The notes: a model not told the origin generated them from the letters alone. A DNA stretch of 64,000 nucleotides from Pelobates cultripes (GCA_933207985.1 OW240912.1:256600519-256664518); one strand, 5' to 3'. Shown: positions 1 to 11,960, counted from the stretch's first letter. Made by a program: numbers and translations.

Positions 1-349
1 ACAGCAGGCTCCCAGCCTGGGAGGTAAATTGCCTGCACACTTCCACTTCTGGGTGGTCCGCCTGTGTGGTACTTGGTTCAGTAAGCCCCATTTACTGAAC
101 CAAGTGTAAAGAAGGCATGAATAAAGTAGTTTAACCAAGTCTGGGGACAGAGTCTTAAAGGGGCATTGTCCCAATTTTCCCCATGTCCCAAAAATGTGCT
201 TAAAGGGCCAGCACCAGTCCAATGAAAGTCCATAAGCCCCAATAATGTTCTTAAAGGGCCGGGCCATAGTCGCAGGGAAAGAGGCTGGCAAGCAGGCCTC
301 TCCAGGACCAAGTGGCGAAGGGCACTTCGTCACAGCTATATTTGTAACA
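1..349 (-). mobile_element. LTR of family 'TGTAAC-LTR', partial
   Basis: This is the last part of a long terminal repeat in minus orientation; the rest lies left of the window. It matches the LTR interrupted at 40165-53973: the stretch around position 20-110 recurs at 46040-46135, and 150-349 recurs at 53740-53973, including the terminal TTTGTAACA. The family is defined in this window by ends TGTRAC...GTTACA, 5-bp target duplications and a length near 1.15-1.2 kb. Confidence 0.75.
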
Positions 350-1486
350 TTGCAACTCTATGGAAACCTTTTTCCACTAAATGCTCTAATTCCATAGAAC
401 ATCAGTGATTTTGTCAGGGTTTACAAGAAGAAGCCCAGAATGTAATAAATAACTGGAGTTAAAGTAACCAAGGCGAGGTGCAGACAGAGACATGTCAAAA
501 ATGTAGCCAAGAACGGTAAACGTTCAGGCAGAGGGATCAAATACCAGGTAGACATACAGATAAACTTATATACACACAGAGCTTGCACTACATTGTGAGC
601 ACAGTACACCTTAGTGTGGAGGAAGGGTTAAAGGCAAATCTCTAGGGGTGAGATGTATATGCCCCCATGTCAGTCCTGCATTAAAGTACTGCCCCTGAGG
701 CTATCCCCCTCTTTCTCCTTTAAAAAAAAAAGACAAACAAGGCGCATGGACTATTTAGACCTGTTAACCAACAACAGCAGTGATCGCCACTTTGGTCGGT
801 TCGCAAGCTGCAATGCCATTACAGATGACGTGCCATTGATCCTGACACTTGAGAAGATGACAACCTCCGCATGATTGTGCAAGTATAGTCTGGGTGGTCT
901 ATACCGGAAGGCCTCGCAGCACATTATCAAGGCATTTTGTGGAGGAGAGGGAGAGATGCAGCAAGGTGAGCTAATGACAAAAGGTGAGCATTGACCTGAC
1001 AGGTCCTGAATGGATTAACATCCATGAACAATTTAGATAGCGGAGGATGATATGGGCTATTTATCAAACTGTTCTAAACCGTGGCGGTTTTCTTTATGGT
1101 AAATTCCCCCACTTCAAAATTTCCATTTCCGAAAACTGTCAAATTTACAGTGTCAGGAAATTTAGAGAAGAAAAGAAAAAAAGCATAACTCATCATTACA
1201 CCTTGACATTTCAGCCCTGCTAACAGGTGACCTACTCCAAATGTTACGGTGTTTAACTGAACAGTGGGTAAGCTCTACTATGTTCTGTACAGGATGAAAG
1301 TACTTATATTTATAATTAGTAATTGTAGTGCAATGTTCTAAAAGTGGGGGGAAAAAAATGAAAATTTTCCTTTTTAGTACTTTGCCCAAGTGTTCTTTAT
1401 ACATAATACTTCCTTAGTAATTCTAATAAAACCATTAGAGATTAGATAACAATAACCCAAATATACAGTTCAATTTCATATAATTA
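350..1486. other. Intergenic or intronic DNA without recognised feature
   Basis: I see no gene, splice-flanked exon or recognisable transposon here. The short ORFs present have no family motif. Confidence 0.5.
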
Positions 1487-1494
1487 TTGAAACA

Positions 1495-1678
1495 TAGTGA
1501 TGTCCCGAACGGTTCGCCGCGGACTCCAGTCAGCAGCAGACCCTCCCTCCTCCTGGACAGCATCCATTTTGAAGCTGCATTCTCAGTGAGCTGTCCAGGA
1601 GGTGGGAGGGTCTGCTGCTGATTGGCTGGAATGTGTCTGCTGACTGGAATCCGCGGCGAACTGTTCGGGACATCACTA
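1495..1678. mobile_element. hAT-type palindromic MITE
   Basis: A 184-bp near-palindrome starts TAGTGATGTCCCGAAC and ends GTTCGGGACATCACTA, with the inverted similarity running about 40 bp inward. It is flanked by 8-bp direct repeats with one mismatch (TTGAAACA at 1487-1494, TTGAGACA at 1679-1686), the size expected for hAT. The ends resemble the right end of the coding hAT copy at about 53308-53323 (GTTCGCGACATCACTA), so a related transposase may have moved it. It has no coding capacity. Confidence 0.85.
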
Positions 1679-1686
1679 TTGAGACA

Positions 1687-3194
1687 TTTAAAAGTGAACA
1701 TAATATACATGCATCTTAAAACACTTTAAAGAATTTCAGAAATTATTATTAGATCTATATTCAGCAATATACAATTTCTAAACTGGTTTTTCAGGTGTTT
1801 AACAGGCTTTGCATTACTATTCCAGAGGAATGACAAACAATAAAGGAACATCAGATGTCCTATGGTATATCCTTTATCGCTGATCTATAGATAACCCTGA
1901 TAGAAAACCCATATATTGGCAAGACACCAACAAAGAAGATTATTATTACTATTGTCATTTATATAACAGGAACATTTTCCACTTTTAGCACTCCAGATTT
2001 TGTGGACTACATTTTCACTGAAGCTTTGCCAGCATTTTTGTTGTAAGAGCATTAGGGAAGATGCAGTCCACAACCTCTGTTGTGTCAACATTTGCCTACC
2101 CCTGGCATAGACAAAACTATTTGATCACATACTTTTTTTTTTTGTTTAAACATAAATTATTTTTTAAATATACTTTTTTTTTTTTTTTTAAATATAATGT
2201 TTACAGTGACAGCTACTGTCAAGAGTTAAAAAGTTATAAATGATACAAAACACATTTACATTTTATTTTCATCTAACGTCTAGAGGTGTGTGTGTGATAG
2301 ATATATATATATATATATCTCTCTATCAATCAGCTCCAGTTTACACAGTTCAATATAAATAGGACACTGGGAGCCCTGCTGTAAATCTGATTTCCCACCA
2401 CTGATAGAACATAGCTCAGTGACGTGAACCCGCAGTGATTGGAACTCCGATTTACAGACAGGCTCCAGGTGTAATATTTATATTGGAATGTTATATTCCT
2501 GATCAGAACCCCCAATTCTCACCTCCATTTCCGGGCAGGGAGCAGAATGCACACACTCCACTTCCGCCTCCGTCACTTGCTTTGCGTCACCAGCTTGGGG
2601 TCCCGCCCCTTTCACATTCCACGCCATCACGTCCCATCCCAGTATAATTGCACGTACCATTCCAGAGAGCACAGAAACTGCAGGCGTGCACTGAGCGTAC
2701 TGCTACTGGACGGTGTGTCTGCCAATCATAATCGAATGGGCCAATTAGTGTGTGGGAAGGGGGTGTGTGGCAGACAACCATCCATCATTGGCTTGTTGTG
2801 AACGGACACGTTGACGAGTAGGAGAGCTGGACTAATAAATACACAATGTCCTGTATCCCTAGGGATACTCTGACATGGTCTTGTTCTATGATTCTTTTTA
2901 ACGTGTAAACCTTTTTATAGTGAGAGATTCCAGCATTCTAAATTCCTAACTACTAAATACAATATTCATATATTTTTATCTTGTAACTATCATATTTGGA
3001 TGCTTATTTTATATAGTTTGAGATATGGTTTGTGGTACTATTCAATTTTTTTTGCATGATAATTTTAATTAGGTGTAATGCAATAATTTAACACAATTAA
3101 TGGGTCAGTCCATGCACCATGTATATTGAGGTAGGTTAAATTACAGTTATATGTATAATATAGGGCTATTCCAGCTAGGGAAGTAAAATATAAC

Positions 3195-3236
<42 letters not shown>

Positions 3237-3907
3237 CATACATACACATTTTCCACTATAATCACTTTTTGTGAGAAACAGTGTTATTGCATGTGGACAC
3301 CAGAAACACTTTTTGCGAGTTTGTGAGAGATACTATTTTATCAAATAAATCACAGTTATGTCAGATGGCTTCTTAAAAACATTGTATTATTATTATGGTT
3401 TAGCAGTTACTCTTGCTTCATAATTCATGCCATGTTATCCCTCCAGTGTTTAGTATTTCCATTTCTTGTTCCAAAAATACACCCTGTGTGATGTCATAAG
3501 TTTGGAGTTGTGGTTCGGCTAATAGTTTACAACTCCCAGAAATCTATGCTCTATGTATAAACTGGGATAAGGTCATCCCTGCCATAAAAAGGTCAAATTG
3601 ACCTGTGACTTGTCTAGTGTTAGCACACAACTCCGTAACTAACTAAAATTTAGCAATAAGCTGCCCTCCCCATCCCCCTTACTCTACCACCCAACAGGTG
3701 AGTAAGGGTGTGGCCAGGTTTGAAACTGAACTGAGAAAGTTTAGGTGGTTTAGTAATAACAGTTTATGCAACAAAATGTAATTTAGAACATGGTGGCCTA
3801 CATCATTTTCTAAGAAGATGCTCAAGCATCTGGGATGGATTAATTTTGGAGCTAATGGAGCAACAGCTCCACTGCCATGCCAATCTAGTAGACCTTGATT
3901 TTAATGG

Positions 3908-3944
<37 letters not shown>

Positions 3945-4412
3945 ATTTTCCAGTCATAGGTCACTGCAGCACTGACTATAGGGTTAGCTATGCCCAAACA
4001 TATTTAGACATGAATAAATATAAATACCCCTCCAACCCCAGTCTGATAGTCTTTCCCTACTTTGGGAACATAGTGCAGCCATAGTCTATGACCGGGAAAA
4101 GAAAACGGCAGGAAGTAAAGATACATTTTTAGTTTCTTGGCCATATGCAAGCCAAACAAGGAGGGATAATAAAAAATTCCAGAAATACAAAAAATGAATG
4201 CCAGAAAAATTTAATTTATTAGAAAATCAACACCATAAAACAAACTACGATAACACTAAACAAAGAATTTTTCAGCTTGTTCTGCTATTTTTCGTGTGAG
4301 ATTGAAAATACAGTGCAATACCGGCGCTGTGTGTGGAGAGAGACAGGGACAGGAAGCTACATATTATCCCAGCTTCTCTCTCCTGTCTGAATCCGCAGAG
4401 GAACAGCACATG
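1687..4412. other. Non-coding stretch with microsatellites and a small inverted repeat
   Basis: No exon was recognised. The stretch contains (TA)n runs near 2300, 3197-3232 and 3907-3945, poly-T tracts near 2130-2190, and the inverted repeat listed separately. A moderately GC-rich block at about 2520-2800 carries no coding or splice signal that I can support. Confidence 0.5.
2352..2484. repeat. Imperfect inverted repeat, probable MITE
   Basis: The segment begins AATATAAAT and ends ATATTTATATT. Its two halves of about 50 bp pair as inverted repeats at roughly 80 percent by eye, around a centre near 2418. It looks like a small non-autonomous DNA element, but no clean target duplication was found. 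Confidence 0.55.
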
Positions 4413-4905
4413 CAGCCAGAGACAGCCTACAGATCAGGTAAGTGAGACATGGGGGGCAGAGAGAGCCTACAGATCAGGTAAGCGAGGCATGGGGGGGGGC
4501 AGCCCAATGAGACCAGGCAAGGGAGGCATGGGGGGGCAGAGAGAGCCCAGATCAGGTGCAAATGAGGCATGGGAGAGAGCCTATAAGCATCAGGGAAGTG
4601 AGGCTGGGGGGCAGAGAGAGCTCATACATCAGGGAAGCAAGGAATGGGGGGGCAGAGAGAGCCTATAGATCAGGTAAGTGAGGCATGGGGGGCAGAGAGA
4701 GCCTATAGATCAGGGATGTGGTGCATGGGGGGGCAGAGAGAGCCTATAGATCGGGGAAGTGAGGCGGGGGGAGAGCCTACAGATCAGGTAAGTGAGGCAT
4801 GGGGGGGCAGAGCGAGCCTATAGATCAGGGAAGTGAGGCATGGGGGGGCAGAGAGAGCCTACAGATCAGGTAAGTGAGGCATGGGGGGAAGAGAGAGCCT
4901 ATAGA
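4413..4905 (+). repeat. GA-rich minisatellite with ~41-bp unit
   Basis: About 12 imperfect copies of a unit of roughly 35-43 bp (core AGAGAGAGCCTATAGATCAG followed by GTAAGTGAGGCATGGGGG) run head to tail. Several units contain CAGGTAAGT, a perfect match to the vertebrate 5' splice-site consensus, in the sense orientation of the host gene. The array ends at the left end of the next element. Confidence 0.85.
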
Positions 4906-5399
4906 CAGGGCCGGTGCAAGGATTTTTGCCACCCTAAGCAAAAGAAGGATTTGCCGCCCCCCTCCTCCCCGGGTTATCGCAATGCCCCACCCACCATATG
5001 AACCCCGCGCCAGTGCTGCACACAGTGTGTGTTTACATTAAAAGCCTGCAGGGACAAACTATAGAAACCAGAACAACTTTATTAAGCTGCAGTGGTTCTG
5101 GGGACTATAGTGTCCATTTAATGTGAGGTAAATTAGAGATTAGTATCACTAATAATATACTAGATTGCCTACTTACAATCAGATGAGGATGGTGATGGGC
5201 TCTGGCTGCAGTCTGGCTCCACTGGTCTTGTGTAGAACAGGATCTCTGGAGGCTGTTTGTAACTGTGGTCACAAAATTCAATGTTCTGGGAGAACGGGAA
5301 GCAGCTCCATTTTTTGGGGCCTCTTACATAGCTGACGGTGAGTATGCCCATAAAGCCCACCCATAAATCCACCTACATGTTCCACCCATGAACTCACAG

Positions 5400-5890
5400 G
5401 GAGTAGAGTGTGTAGGGGTTGTGTTATGTGTTACTGTAGAGGATCTAATGTGTGTGCTTACAGAATGTAGTGTATAGGGATACCAGTTTGTGTAGGTGAT
5501 GCAGTGTGTTTGTGTGTAGTGGAAGCAGTGTGTGTGTGTGTGTATAAGAGATGCATTGTGTGTTTCTTGTTGTGTGTAAGGGATGCATTGTGTGAATCTG
5601 TGTTTGTATGCATAAGTGATGCAAAGTGTGTTTCTGTGTATGTAAGGGATGCAGTGTGTGTGTCTGTAAGGGGTGCGTTGAGTGTGTGTAGGAGATGCAT
5701 TGTGTTTCTGTGTGTGTGTAAGAGAAGCAGTGTGTGTTTGCATGAGTGTGTAAGGGATGCATTGTGTGTTTCTGTGTATATGTGCAAAGGATGCATTGTC
5801 TTTATGTGTAAGGGTTGCATTGTGTATTTCTCTGTGTGTAAGGGAAGCATGTTGTGTTTCTGTGTGTGTGTGTGTGTGTGCGCGCGTGGT
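5400..5890. repeat. TG-rich minisatellite
   Basis: Imperfect ~40-60-bp units built from GTGTGTAAGGGATGCATTGT and TGTGTTTCTGTGTG. It is open in several frames on both strands because of its low complexity, which explains the long spurious ORFs here. Confidence 0.85.
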
Positions 5891-5899
5891 GTGAAAGAG

Positions 5900-6960
5900 C
5901 TCCCTGTCCCCCTGTCCTATAGAGCTCATCCTTCCATTCCTTAGAGATCTCCCCTGCCCTTAGTGGTCTCTCCTCTCCCCCCCCACCTCCCTTAGTGGTC
6001 TCCTTTTCTCCCCGACTTTCCATTAGTGGTCTCTCCTCTCCCCCCACCCTCCCCTAGTGGTCTATCCTCCACCCCCCTCCCTCCTTTAGTGGTCTCTCCC
6101 TCCACTACGTTCTCATCTCCCACCCCTCGTGTTCTCCTCTTCTTCTCCCCCCGTGTTTTCCTCTTATTCCCCCCCTGTGTTCTCCTCTTCTTCTCCCCCC
6201 TGTAATCTTCTCTTCTTCTCCCCCTTCCCTGTAATCTTCTCCCCTCCCCCCTTGTAATCTTCTCCCCCCTTCCCTCCCTGTAATTAGGCTTCTTCTCCCC
6301 ATAATCTTCTCTTCTTCTCCCCTAATCATCCTCCACTCCCCCTCCCATAAATCATCTCCCCTGTCCCATCATCTCCCCCCTCCCTCCCCTCCCTCCATCA
6401 GGTATCTCCCCTTCCCATCAAAGGCATCTCCCCCCCTCCCTCTCATCCAAATCATCTCCCCCTCCCACTCCCATCAATCTCCCCCATCAAATCATCTCCC
6501 CTCATCATCCTCCCCCTCCCATCAATCATCTCCCCCCTCCTCCCATCAATCTCCCCCTCCCTCTCATCAAATGATCTCCCCCCCTCCCTCCAATCAATCT
6601 CCCCCAATCATCTCTCTCCTCCCATCAATCATCTCCCTCCCTCCATGATCTCCCCATCAGATCATAAGCCCCCTCCATCAATCTTCCCCCCCTCCATCAA
6701 GTCATCTCCCCTCCCTCTCAGTCAAATCATCTCCCCCCCTCCCTCCCATCAATCCTCCCCATCATCCTCCCCCATCAAATCATCTCCCCCCCCTCCCTCC
6801 CATCAATCTCCCCATCATCTCCCCCCCCTCCATCAATCATCTCCCCCCTCCCTCCCATCAATCTTCCCCCCTCCCTTCCATCAATCTTCCCCCCCCTCCC
6901 TTCCATCAATCTTCCCCCCCCAATCATCTCCCTCCCATCATCTTCTCCTCACCTCAACCC
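5900..6960. repeat. Polypyrimidine (CT-rich) tract, ~1 kb
   Basis: The + strand is almost entirely C and T, with recurring TCATCTCCCC and CCCATCAATC modules. Such strand-asymmetric DNA can form triplex (H-DNA), which is an inference here. It has no plausible coding content. Confidence 0.9.
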
Positions 6961-7127
6961 CCCTGCCCTGTAGCGTGGCCGAGCTCCTATCCGGTCCGCG
7001 ACCCGGCGGGACTGACAGGAAGTGCACACTCAGTGCACAGTGCACACTCAGTGCTCAGTGCACACTCGGGACTGACAGGAAGCCCTAGGCGGCTGCCTAG
7101 TTCGCCTTATAGGAAGCGCCAGCCTTG

Positions 7128-7606
7128 ACCCCACTGGACAACATAAGCACCGTAGCCCCTTAGCCGCCGCAGCTTCACTGGGATCTCGCTGTCCCTTCCC
7201 ACCCTGGACCAAACTCCTGGATCCAGCTCCCAGTGGGAAGGCCTCTCCCACTCCAGAGAGTATAGCAGGTATAGCAGTGTAGCTCTTACTCCAGTGATTA
7301 TAACCAGTATGGCAAATTGAAGCAGGTATAGCTGGTATAGCTGTTCCCTACAATCACAAGACGAGGATGAGTGTTGAAGGTGAAGTGAACTGATTTTAAT
7401 GGGACCACACTTGGTCTTTTATGACAATCCCCATACAAGGGGCACTCCCCTCTGGACCTGAGAGTAAACCACAGCAGGAGGCTGGCAAGCAGGCTCCTCC
7501 AAAAGCCTGTGGCGAGGTTCTGTTCATCACATAGCAATTCCCAGAGTAGTGAATATAGCTGTTCCCTCCAAGCATGAGATGAGGCTCTATGTTGAGGGTG
7601 AAGGAA
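7128..7606 (-). mobile_element. TGTAAC-LTR fragments, internally deleted
   Basis: The region matches the 3'-side of the LTR family in minus orientation (TGTAGCTCTTACTCCAG, ACAAGACGAGG, GAGGCTGGCAAGCAGGC), then the terminal TTCATCACA at 7531. A second short piece of the same family follows (7532-7606). Most of the central LTR is missing, so these are rearranged remnants. Confidence 0.7.
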
Positions 7607-8395
7607 AGAGTGAGGAGAGGATAGATGGGAAGTGGCACATTTGAGGAGAGGAGAGGATTGAGGAGAAGACAACAGAGCCAATATAGCCTTGGCAGTGAGG
7701 GTATAAAGGAAAATAGGGATGTACTGGAACTATGATAAATGAAGGAAAGGTTAGTGAAGTTAGTTGGGAGGTTCAGCAGGAATCTTACACAGGGAGAGGT
7801 GGATTGGTAAGACATGTTTAATATGAGAGGAGGATAGGGTGTTTTAGCATGTGGGTCAATAAAGGAAATTTGGAAGGAATTGTTTGATACCAAGCACTGA
7901 CAGATGGATAAGGAGGTGGTGAATTGGTAGAGAGGAGAAGTAATAGGATTGCCATGGAGGGAGACTGTCTATTGGAGCCCTAAGGAGGAATCAAATGGTC
8001 TTTAATGCATACAAAGAAGAATGAAATTGAGAGGTAGTGGCATGTGAGGATGTACACAGACACTTGCCTTGGGTCGAGTTAAATAAGGTCATTCACTGCG
8101 ACAATGTTTGTCTTCTCTCTGTCATGACAAGGTAAATGGCTGGGTTTATTTCTGAATGAAGCCTGTTCACATGTACTGTCAATCTGTAGATCATGCAGCC
8201 AGCTCATGGTGAAGTAGTCAAGTTAAGGTCTAATAATGGAGCAATAGAACTCAACAATCTCCTTTCTTTACATGTCTTTAGATGACTTAGGACAGAAATA
8301 AGGAAACAGTGTTTACTGCTATAGTTGGGTGTAAGGGACGTGGATGTAACAAATTGCAAACCCATAATACACGTCTTTCTTTGTTTCTTTTTCAG
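7607..8395. other. Intronic sequence without recognised feature
   Basis: No coding segment or repeat was recognised. The last bases form a polypyrimidine tract and AG acceptor that belong to the next exon. Confidence 0.5.
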
Positions 8396-8416
8396 TATCC
8401 TGTTGTCTACTTACAG
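8396..8416 (+). CDS. Alpha-2-macroglobulin-like gene, 21-bp microexon
   Basis: TTTCTTTTTCAG precedes this exon and GTACCGTAAG follows it. The 21 bases encode YPVVYLQ, the counterpart of the ...PLVYIQ segment that precedes DPKGNR in vertebrate alpha-2-macroglobulins. A separate 21-bp exon at this place matches my recollection of the family's gene structure. It is phase 0 at both sides and joins directly to the exon at 16822. The protein is a secreted thioester protease inhibitor; this segment is the end of the MG2 domain. It was found by position, motif and splice signals; RNA evidence would settle it. Confidence 0.85.
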
Positions 8417-8940
8417 GTACCGTAAGAAATGTTTTAGAATTTTTAATGTGAACAATTATTATATTAATTATCTGTATGTCTGATAATGTGACGCATTATT
8501 TTTATAAGAATTATAGTTCTTGATATTTTACAGCCTGTTATGTACACAAACTTAATGATATATAGAGCATTATTCATGTAAGCTGCGATAACCCATGATT
8601 ATCTGGACTACGATGTGAAAGTAAAAAAAAACAAAAAACCTCAAACGCCCTCTAATCACAGTGGAAAACAACACAATGAGGGGATATAAACAAATAAATA
8701 TACCCATTTTACTCACCTACTGCTGATAAAAAAAGACTCCTCCATATCCACAAGATAAAAAACACAAAATATCTACAGTAAAAATAAAATACATAGAATA
8801 GTATTGTACATATACCTATAATATTAGGAGTGAATAGAGTGCACTCACAAACCAACGTTTGATTGTAGCCACGTCGGATCCATCAATAGACCAATGTCAC
8901 TGCCTCCCAGCAGTGATGGATTATGCAAAGGAAAAGTAAG
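8417..8940. other. Intronic sequence, AT-rich repeat-like
   Basis: No exon is present. From about 8640 the sequence (short A-rich blocks, ...GTGCACTCACAAACCAACG...) resembles non-coding arms of Penelope-type copies such as 25290-25330, and it continues after the solo LTR at 10148-10400. The resemblance is weak and no ORF supports it. Confidence 0.35.
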
Positions 8941-10142
8941 TGTGACGGTTACCCCTATAGAGTCAGGGTATCAACTGTCTGGACATCCTTCTTGCCATAG
9001 AAGGTCCCAACCCGATATCCTGAAGAGCTAGTATAGCTGAAGAGAGCTCTTACAAGAGCTGGCAGTGACATAGCAGTTATAACTGTTCCCTACAACACAA
9101 GACGAGGCTGAGAGTTGAGGGTAAAAGGTCTGGCTTATTGAGCAACTTGCATTTCTTTTATACAGATTTTCAGGCCAGTGGCACACGCCCTGGACCTGAT
9201 GGAACACAGGGACAAAAGGAACATAAACCAATGGGAACAATAATTATTTCTGTAACACTCCCACATACAGTCAGCAAGTCCTCCCCTCTACCTGTGATAT
9301 AATTAAGATAGCTAATGGAATAACTTAATTATCCACAGGCAGAAAATACCCATTTTTACCCAAAGTACAGAAACACCCCAAAACTCAAACATATCCCCAT
9401 AAATTATGCATCCCTGGATAGCTCTAATCTGGGCGAACAACATTACCAAGATCAGAACGGGGGTTCCCGAATTCTGTGGAAGTCACATTTGACCTACCGC
9501 ACGCTTGATTTCATGCCCTACAGAGTTCCAGAGAATTAGGTTGCGCGCCAATCTATCTTCTCATTCAAATAATGTATAAATTTCACGAACGGACCAGTTC
9601 GTACATAACTCTATTGGATGGGTCTCATTCAGTAGGTTGTTCTCACTGAATAGCGCTCTGTTCGTGTGGATTTAGCCAAATGCATGGAAGGTGGAAGTCC
9701 CAACAGTGTTCGAGCCTTTGATTGTCCGATTTTGGTTACAGGCGTTCGATGACAAAACACCGCTGACCATGTTCGGCTACACAAGATGGCCGCCGCCGCG
9801 TGTTCGGTCATACAAATGATGACCACCCAGCCATTTGTCAATTAGGCTGCGGTTAACCAGAGCTTCTGGGCGCTTAACCAGCTGCACACTCCACATGCAG
9901 GGTGGGCGTTCGTTCGACACTTTGTTCGGCTACTTGAATAATATTATCCTGTCCGTAATAAAGTCTTAATTTACCGAACCAGCTAAAGAATACATTAGGG
10001 AGCATACAAAACCCAGCAATGAAAAGGGGAAAACCGAAGTCCAGGGACGTAAAAACAGTAAAAAGGGGGAACACACTATAACCACTGCAGAGAAGGGAAA
10101 GAAACACCATAACTACTGAAAATACAGAGGGTTCTTGTTACA
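8941..10142 (-). mobile_element. Solo TGTAAC-LTR with 5-bp target duplication
   Basis: The 1202-bp LTR starts TGTGACGG and ends CTTGTTACA on the + strand, and is inserted antisense to the host gene. GTAAG directly precedes it (8936-8940) and follows it (10143-10147), an exact 5-bp target duplication. No internal region is present, so it is a solo LTR left by LTR-LTR recombination. It lies in the intron between the 21-bp and 169-bp exons. Confidence 0.9.
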
Positions 10143-10147
10143 GTAAG

Positions 10148-11397
10148 CAATCATAGTGCAGAGTGCCTATATATGGACACAAATTTCATTACAAATGCAC
10201 TTACAATATTAAAAGAAACTCGGGCATATCAACATGTAGATAGGAGAAATGCAGTCTCCACCAATATCCCAGGAATCCAAATAGGGGGTTCCTTTCTCCT
10301 CTCTTTCACGAACAGAAAATAAAATAAACAATAAATTAAACACAAGTTCTCATAGCACATAGACCTTCACAAATGCTGGGACTTCCTCAGGGGAAGCAGG
10401 GGCGCTTATTAAGGCAACTTCTCCTGTTGTGGCCGGCATCTTCATGTTTAAACCCTCAGGGAGGCTCCCATGAGTTACCATCAGCCAATCACTGTGGAGC
10501 TCTCCCATCTATGGGTCATTAGTTGCAAATGCGATCCAAGCATCATTCCTGGATTGCGTCGCCAGTCACATGAGCCATGAAATCACAATGTTGCATCACT
10601 TCCTTCCAGTTTGCATTCCACCGGTGACGATGTGTTCCACAGGTTACACAAGTCCATAAAAAGTCCCTAACGTGCACAAATGTAAAAAATGAAAACATAA
10701 AAACTAATGTAACATATCTGGTCATATTTGTTACTCTTGATTATATTGAAACAAATAGGGAAAATTGGTATTGGGAAGCAGATAGTAATTAGCAAAAAAA
10801 AAAAAAAAAAATACAAAATATGCACAAAAGTATATCTGCATAGAGCAAAAAAAACAACATTTTTTTGTGTGTGTTTTATCTACAATACAAAAGTTCATGC
10901 ATTATCCTATTCTGTTACAAAGGTAAAGGAGTGCACACAGCACAGCATATTTAATTAAACGGATATTCCACTGCTTAATTTTTTTTTAAATCACTCTTTA
11001 TTAGATATGCAGGGGGACTGCCTCTCGAGACAGGCAGTCCCCCTGCTTCCTTTACGGCCCTCCTGGGCCATGTGATCGCGATGGACGTCGCAAATCACAT
11101 GGCCGCAAAGCAGTCTATGAGACTGCCTGCAGGGGGACTGCCTGAGTGTTCAGGCAGTACACCTAGTGTCTAAAAAATAAAATAAAACACATTCAAATAA
11201 TATATTATACACATTTAATATATTATAAGTTAATTAAAACTATATGCATATTATACATATATAATACATATATAAATTACATATGCATATATAAATTAAT
11301 TCTATATAAATTAATTCTTACATATATAAATTAATTCTTACTGTATTTTGGTATTAATATACGTATTCATACCAAAATACACTTAGAATTAAATTAT
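10148..11397. other. Intronic sequence with strong hairpin
   Basis: No exon was recognised. It contains poly-A/T tracts, a perfect hairpin (listed) and AT-rich DNA (11160-11400). Confidence 0.5.
11009..11046. repeat. Perfect 15-bp-stem hairpin
   Basis: GCAGGGGGACTGCCT pairs exactly with AGGCAGTCCCCCTGC around the 8-base loop CTCGAGAC. A related half (GCAGGGGGACTGCCTG) recurs at about 11128. It is probably part of a MITE family. Confidence 0.8.
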
Positions 11398-11960
11398 ATA
11401 TGTATTATTATTATTATTGTTATTATTATTGCAATTTATATAGCGCCATCAGATTCCCTAGCGCTTTACAATATTATGAGAGGGGGGACTTAACTATAAA
11501 TAGGACAATTACAAGAAAACTTACAGAAACGATAGGTTGAAGAGAACTCTGTTCAAACGAGCTTACAGTCTATAGGAGGTGGGATATAAACCACATTAGG
11601 ACAGGAAATAGCAATCAAATAAGGTGGGAGTGAAGCAGAGCTGGAGGAGAGAGTAGAGTGCTGCCCTTCAGGAGAGAGCAAGAGACTGATATGTGAGGTA
11701 GAGGTTACTCTGGGATGCCATAAGCTTTCCTAAAGAGAAGGGTTTTAAGGCACTTCTTAAACGATTGCAGATTAGGGGAGAGTCTGATGGCGGTAGGCAG
11801 GCTATTCCATAGGAAGGGAGCCGCCTGCGAGAAGTCCCGAAAGCGTGAGTTGGCCGTATGGGTGCGAGCAGTGGACAGGAGAAGGTCATAGGCAGAGTGG
11901 AGAGACCGAGAAGGGGCATACCTATGGATCTGTGAAGAGCTATAAGAGGGGCTAGATGCT
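11398..11960 (-). mobile_element. L2/CR1-like LINE, 3' fragment
   Basis: Read on the minus strand, the region encodes the C-terminal tail typical of L2/CR1/Rex-type reverse transcriptase ORFs (a SFRDFSQAAPFLWNSLP-like stretch with frameshifts, then FKKCLKTLLFRKAYG). A non-coding tail follows, containing AGCGCTAGGGAATCTGATGG. The same tail occurs at 39055-39132. It is 5'-truncated and inactive. Confidence 0.7.

Larger units (their letters stand above)
4906..7127. mobile_element. DNA transposon-like element with CAGGGCCGG ends, non-coding
   Basis: The left end CAGGGCCGGTGC and right end GCGCCAGCCTTG are imperfect terminal inverted repeats (about 9 of 12). The same end type (CCGGCCCTG) closes the fragment at 58485-58746. 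The interior has no transposase. It is filled by a TG-rich minisatellite (5400-5880) and a 1-kb polypyrimidine tract (5900-6960). The ORFs of up to 201 codons inside it are threonine/histidine or serine/proline simple-repeat translations, not genes. The superfamily is not determined. Confidence 0.55.

Noticed and set aside
2520..2810. GC-rich block as a promoter or first exon
   Set aside because: No TATA, start codon with coding bias or splice donor could be supported, and the nearest host exon expected from the family was not found there.
4333..4668. 111-codon ORF starting MERDRDRKLH
   Set aside because: It is mostly the GA-rich minisatellite translation; no splice or family evidence.
5324..5944. 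ORFs of 105-201 codons on both strands, with TH- and CV-rich translations
   Set aside because: They are translations of a TG-rich minisatellite; open frames arise from low complexity and no family motif is present.
6645..7088. 147-codon proline/serine-rich ORF
   Set aside because: It lies in the polypyrimidine tract; composition alone explains it.
340..8390. Search for the ~53-bp alpha-2-macroglobulin exon that should precede the 21-bp exon
   Set aside because: No splice-flanked segment with the NFHPLNEL-type motif was found; it probably lies left of the window or has diverged.
10330..10400. Hammerhead-like trace (reversed CCTGAGGAAGTCCCAGC) beside the solo LTR
   Set aside because: The GAAAC half of the core is absent, so a ribozyme call is not supportable.
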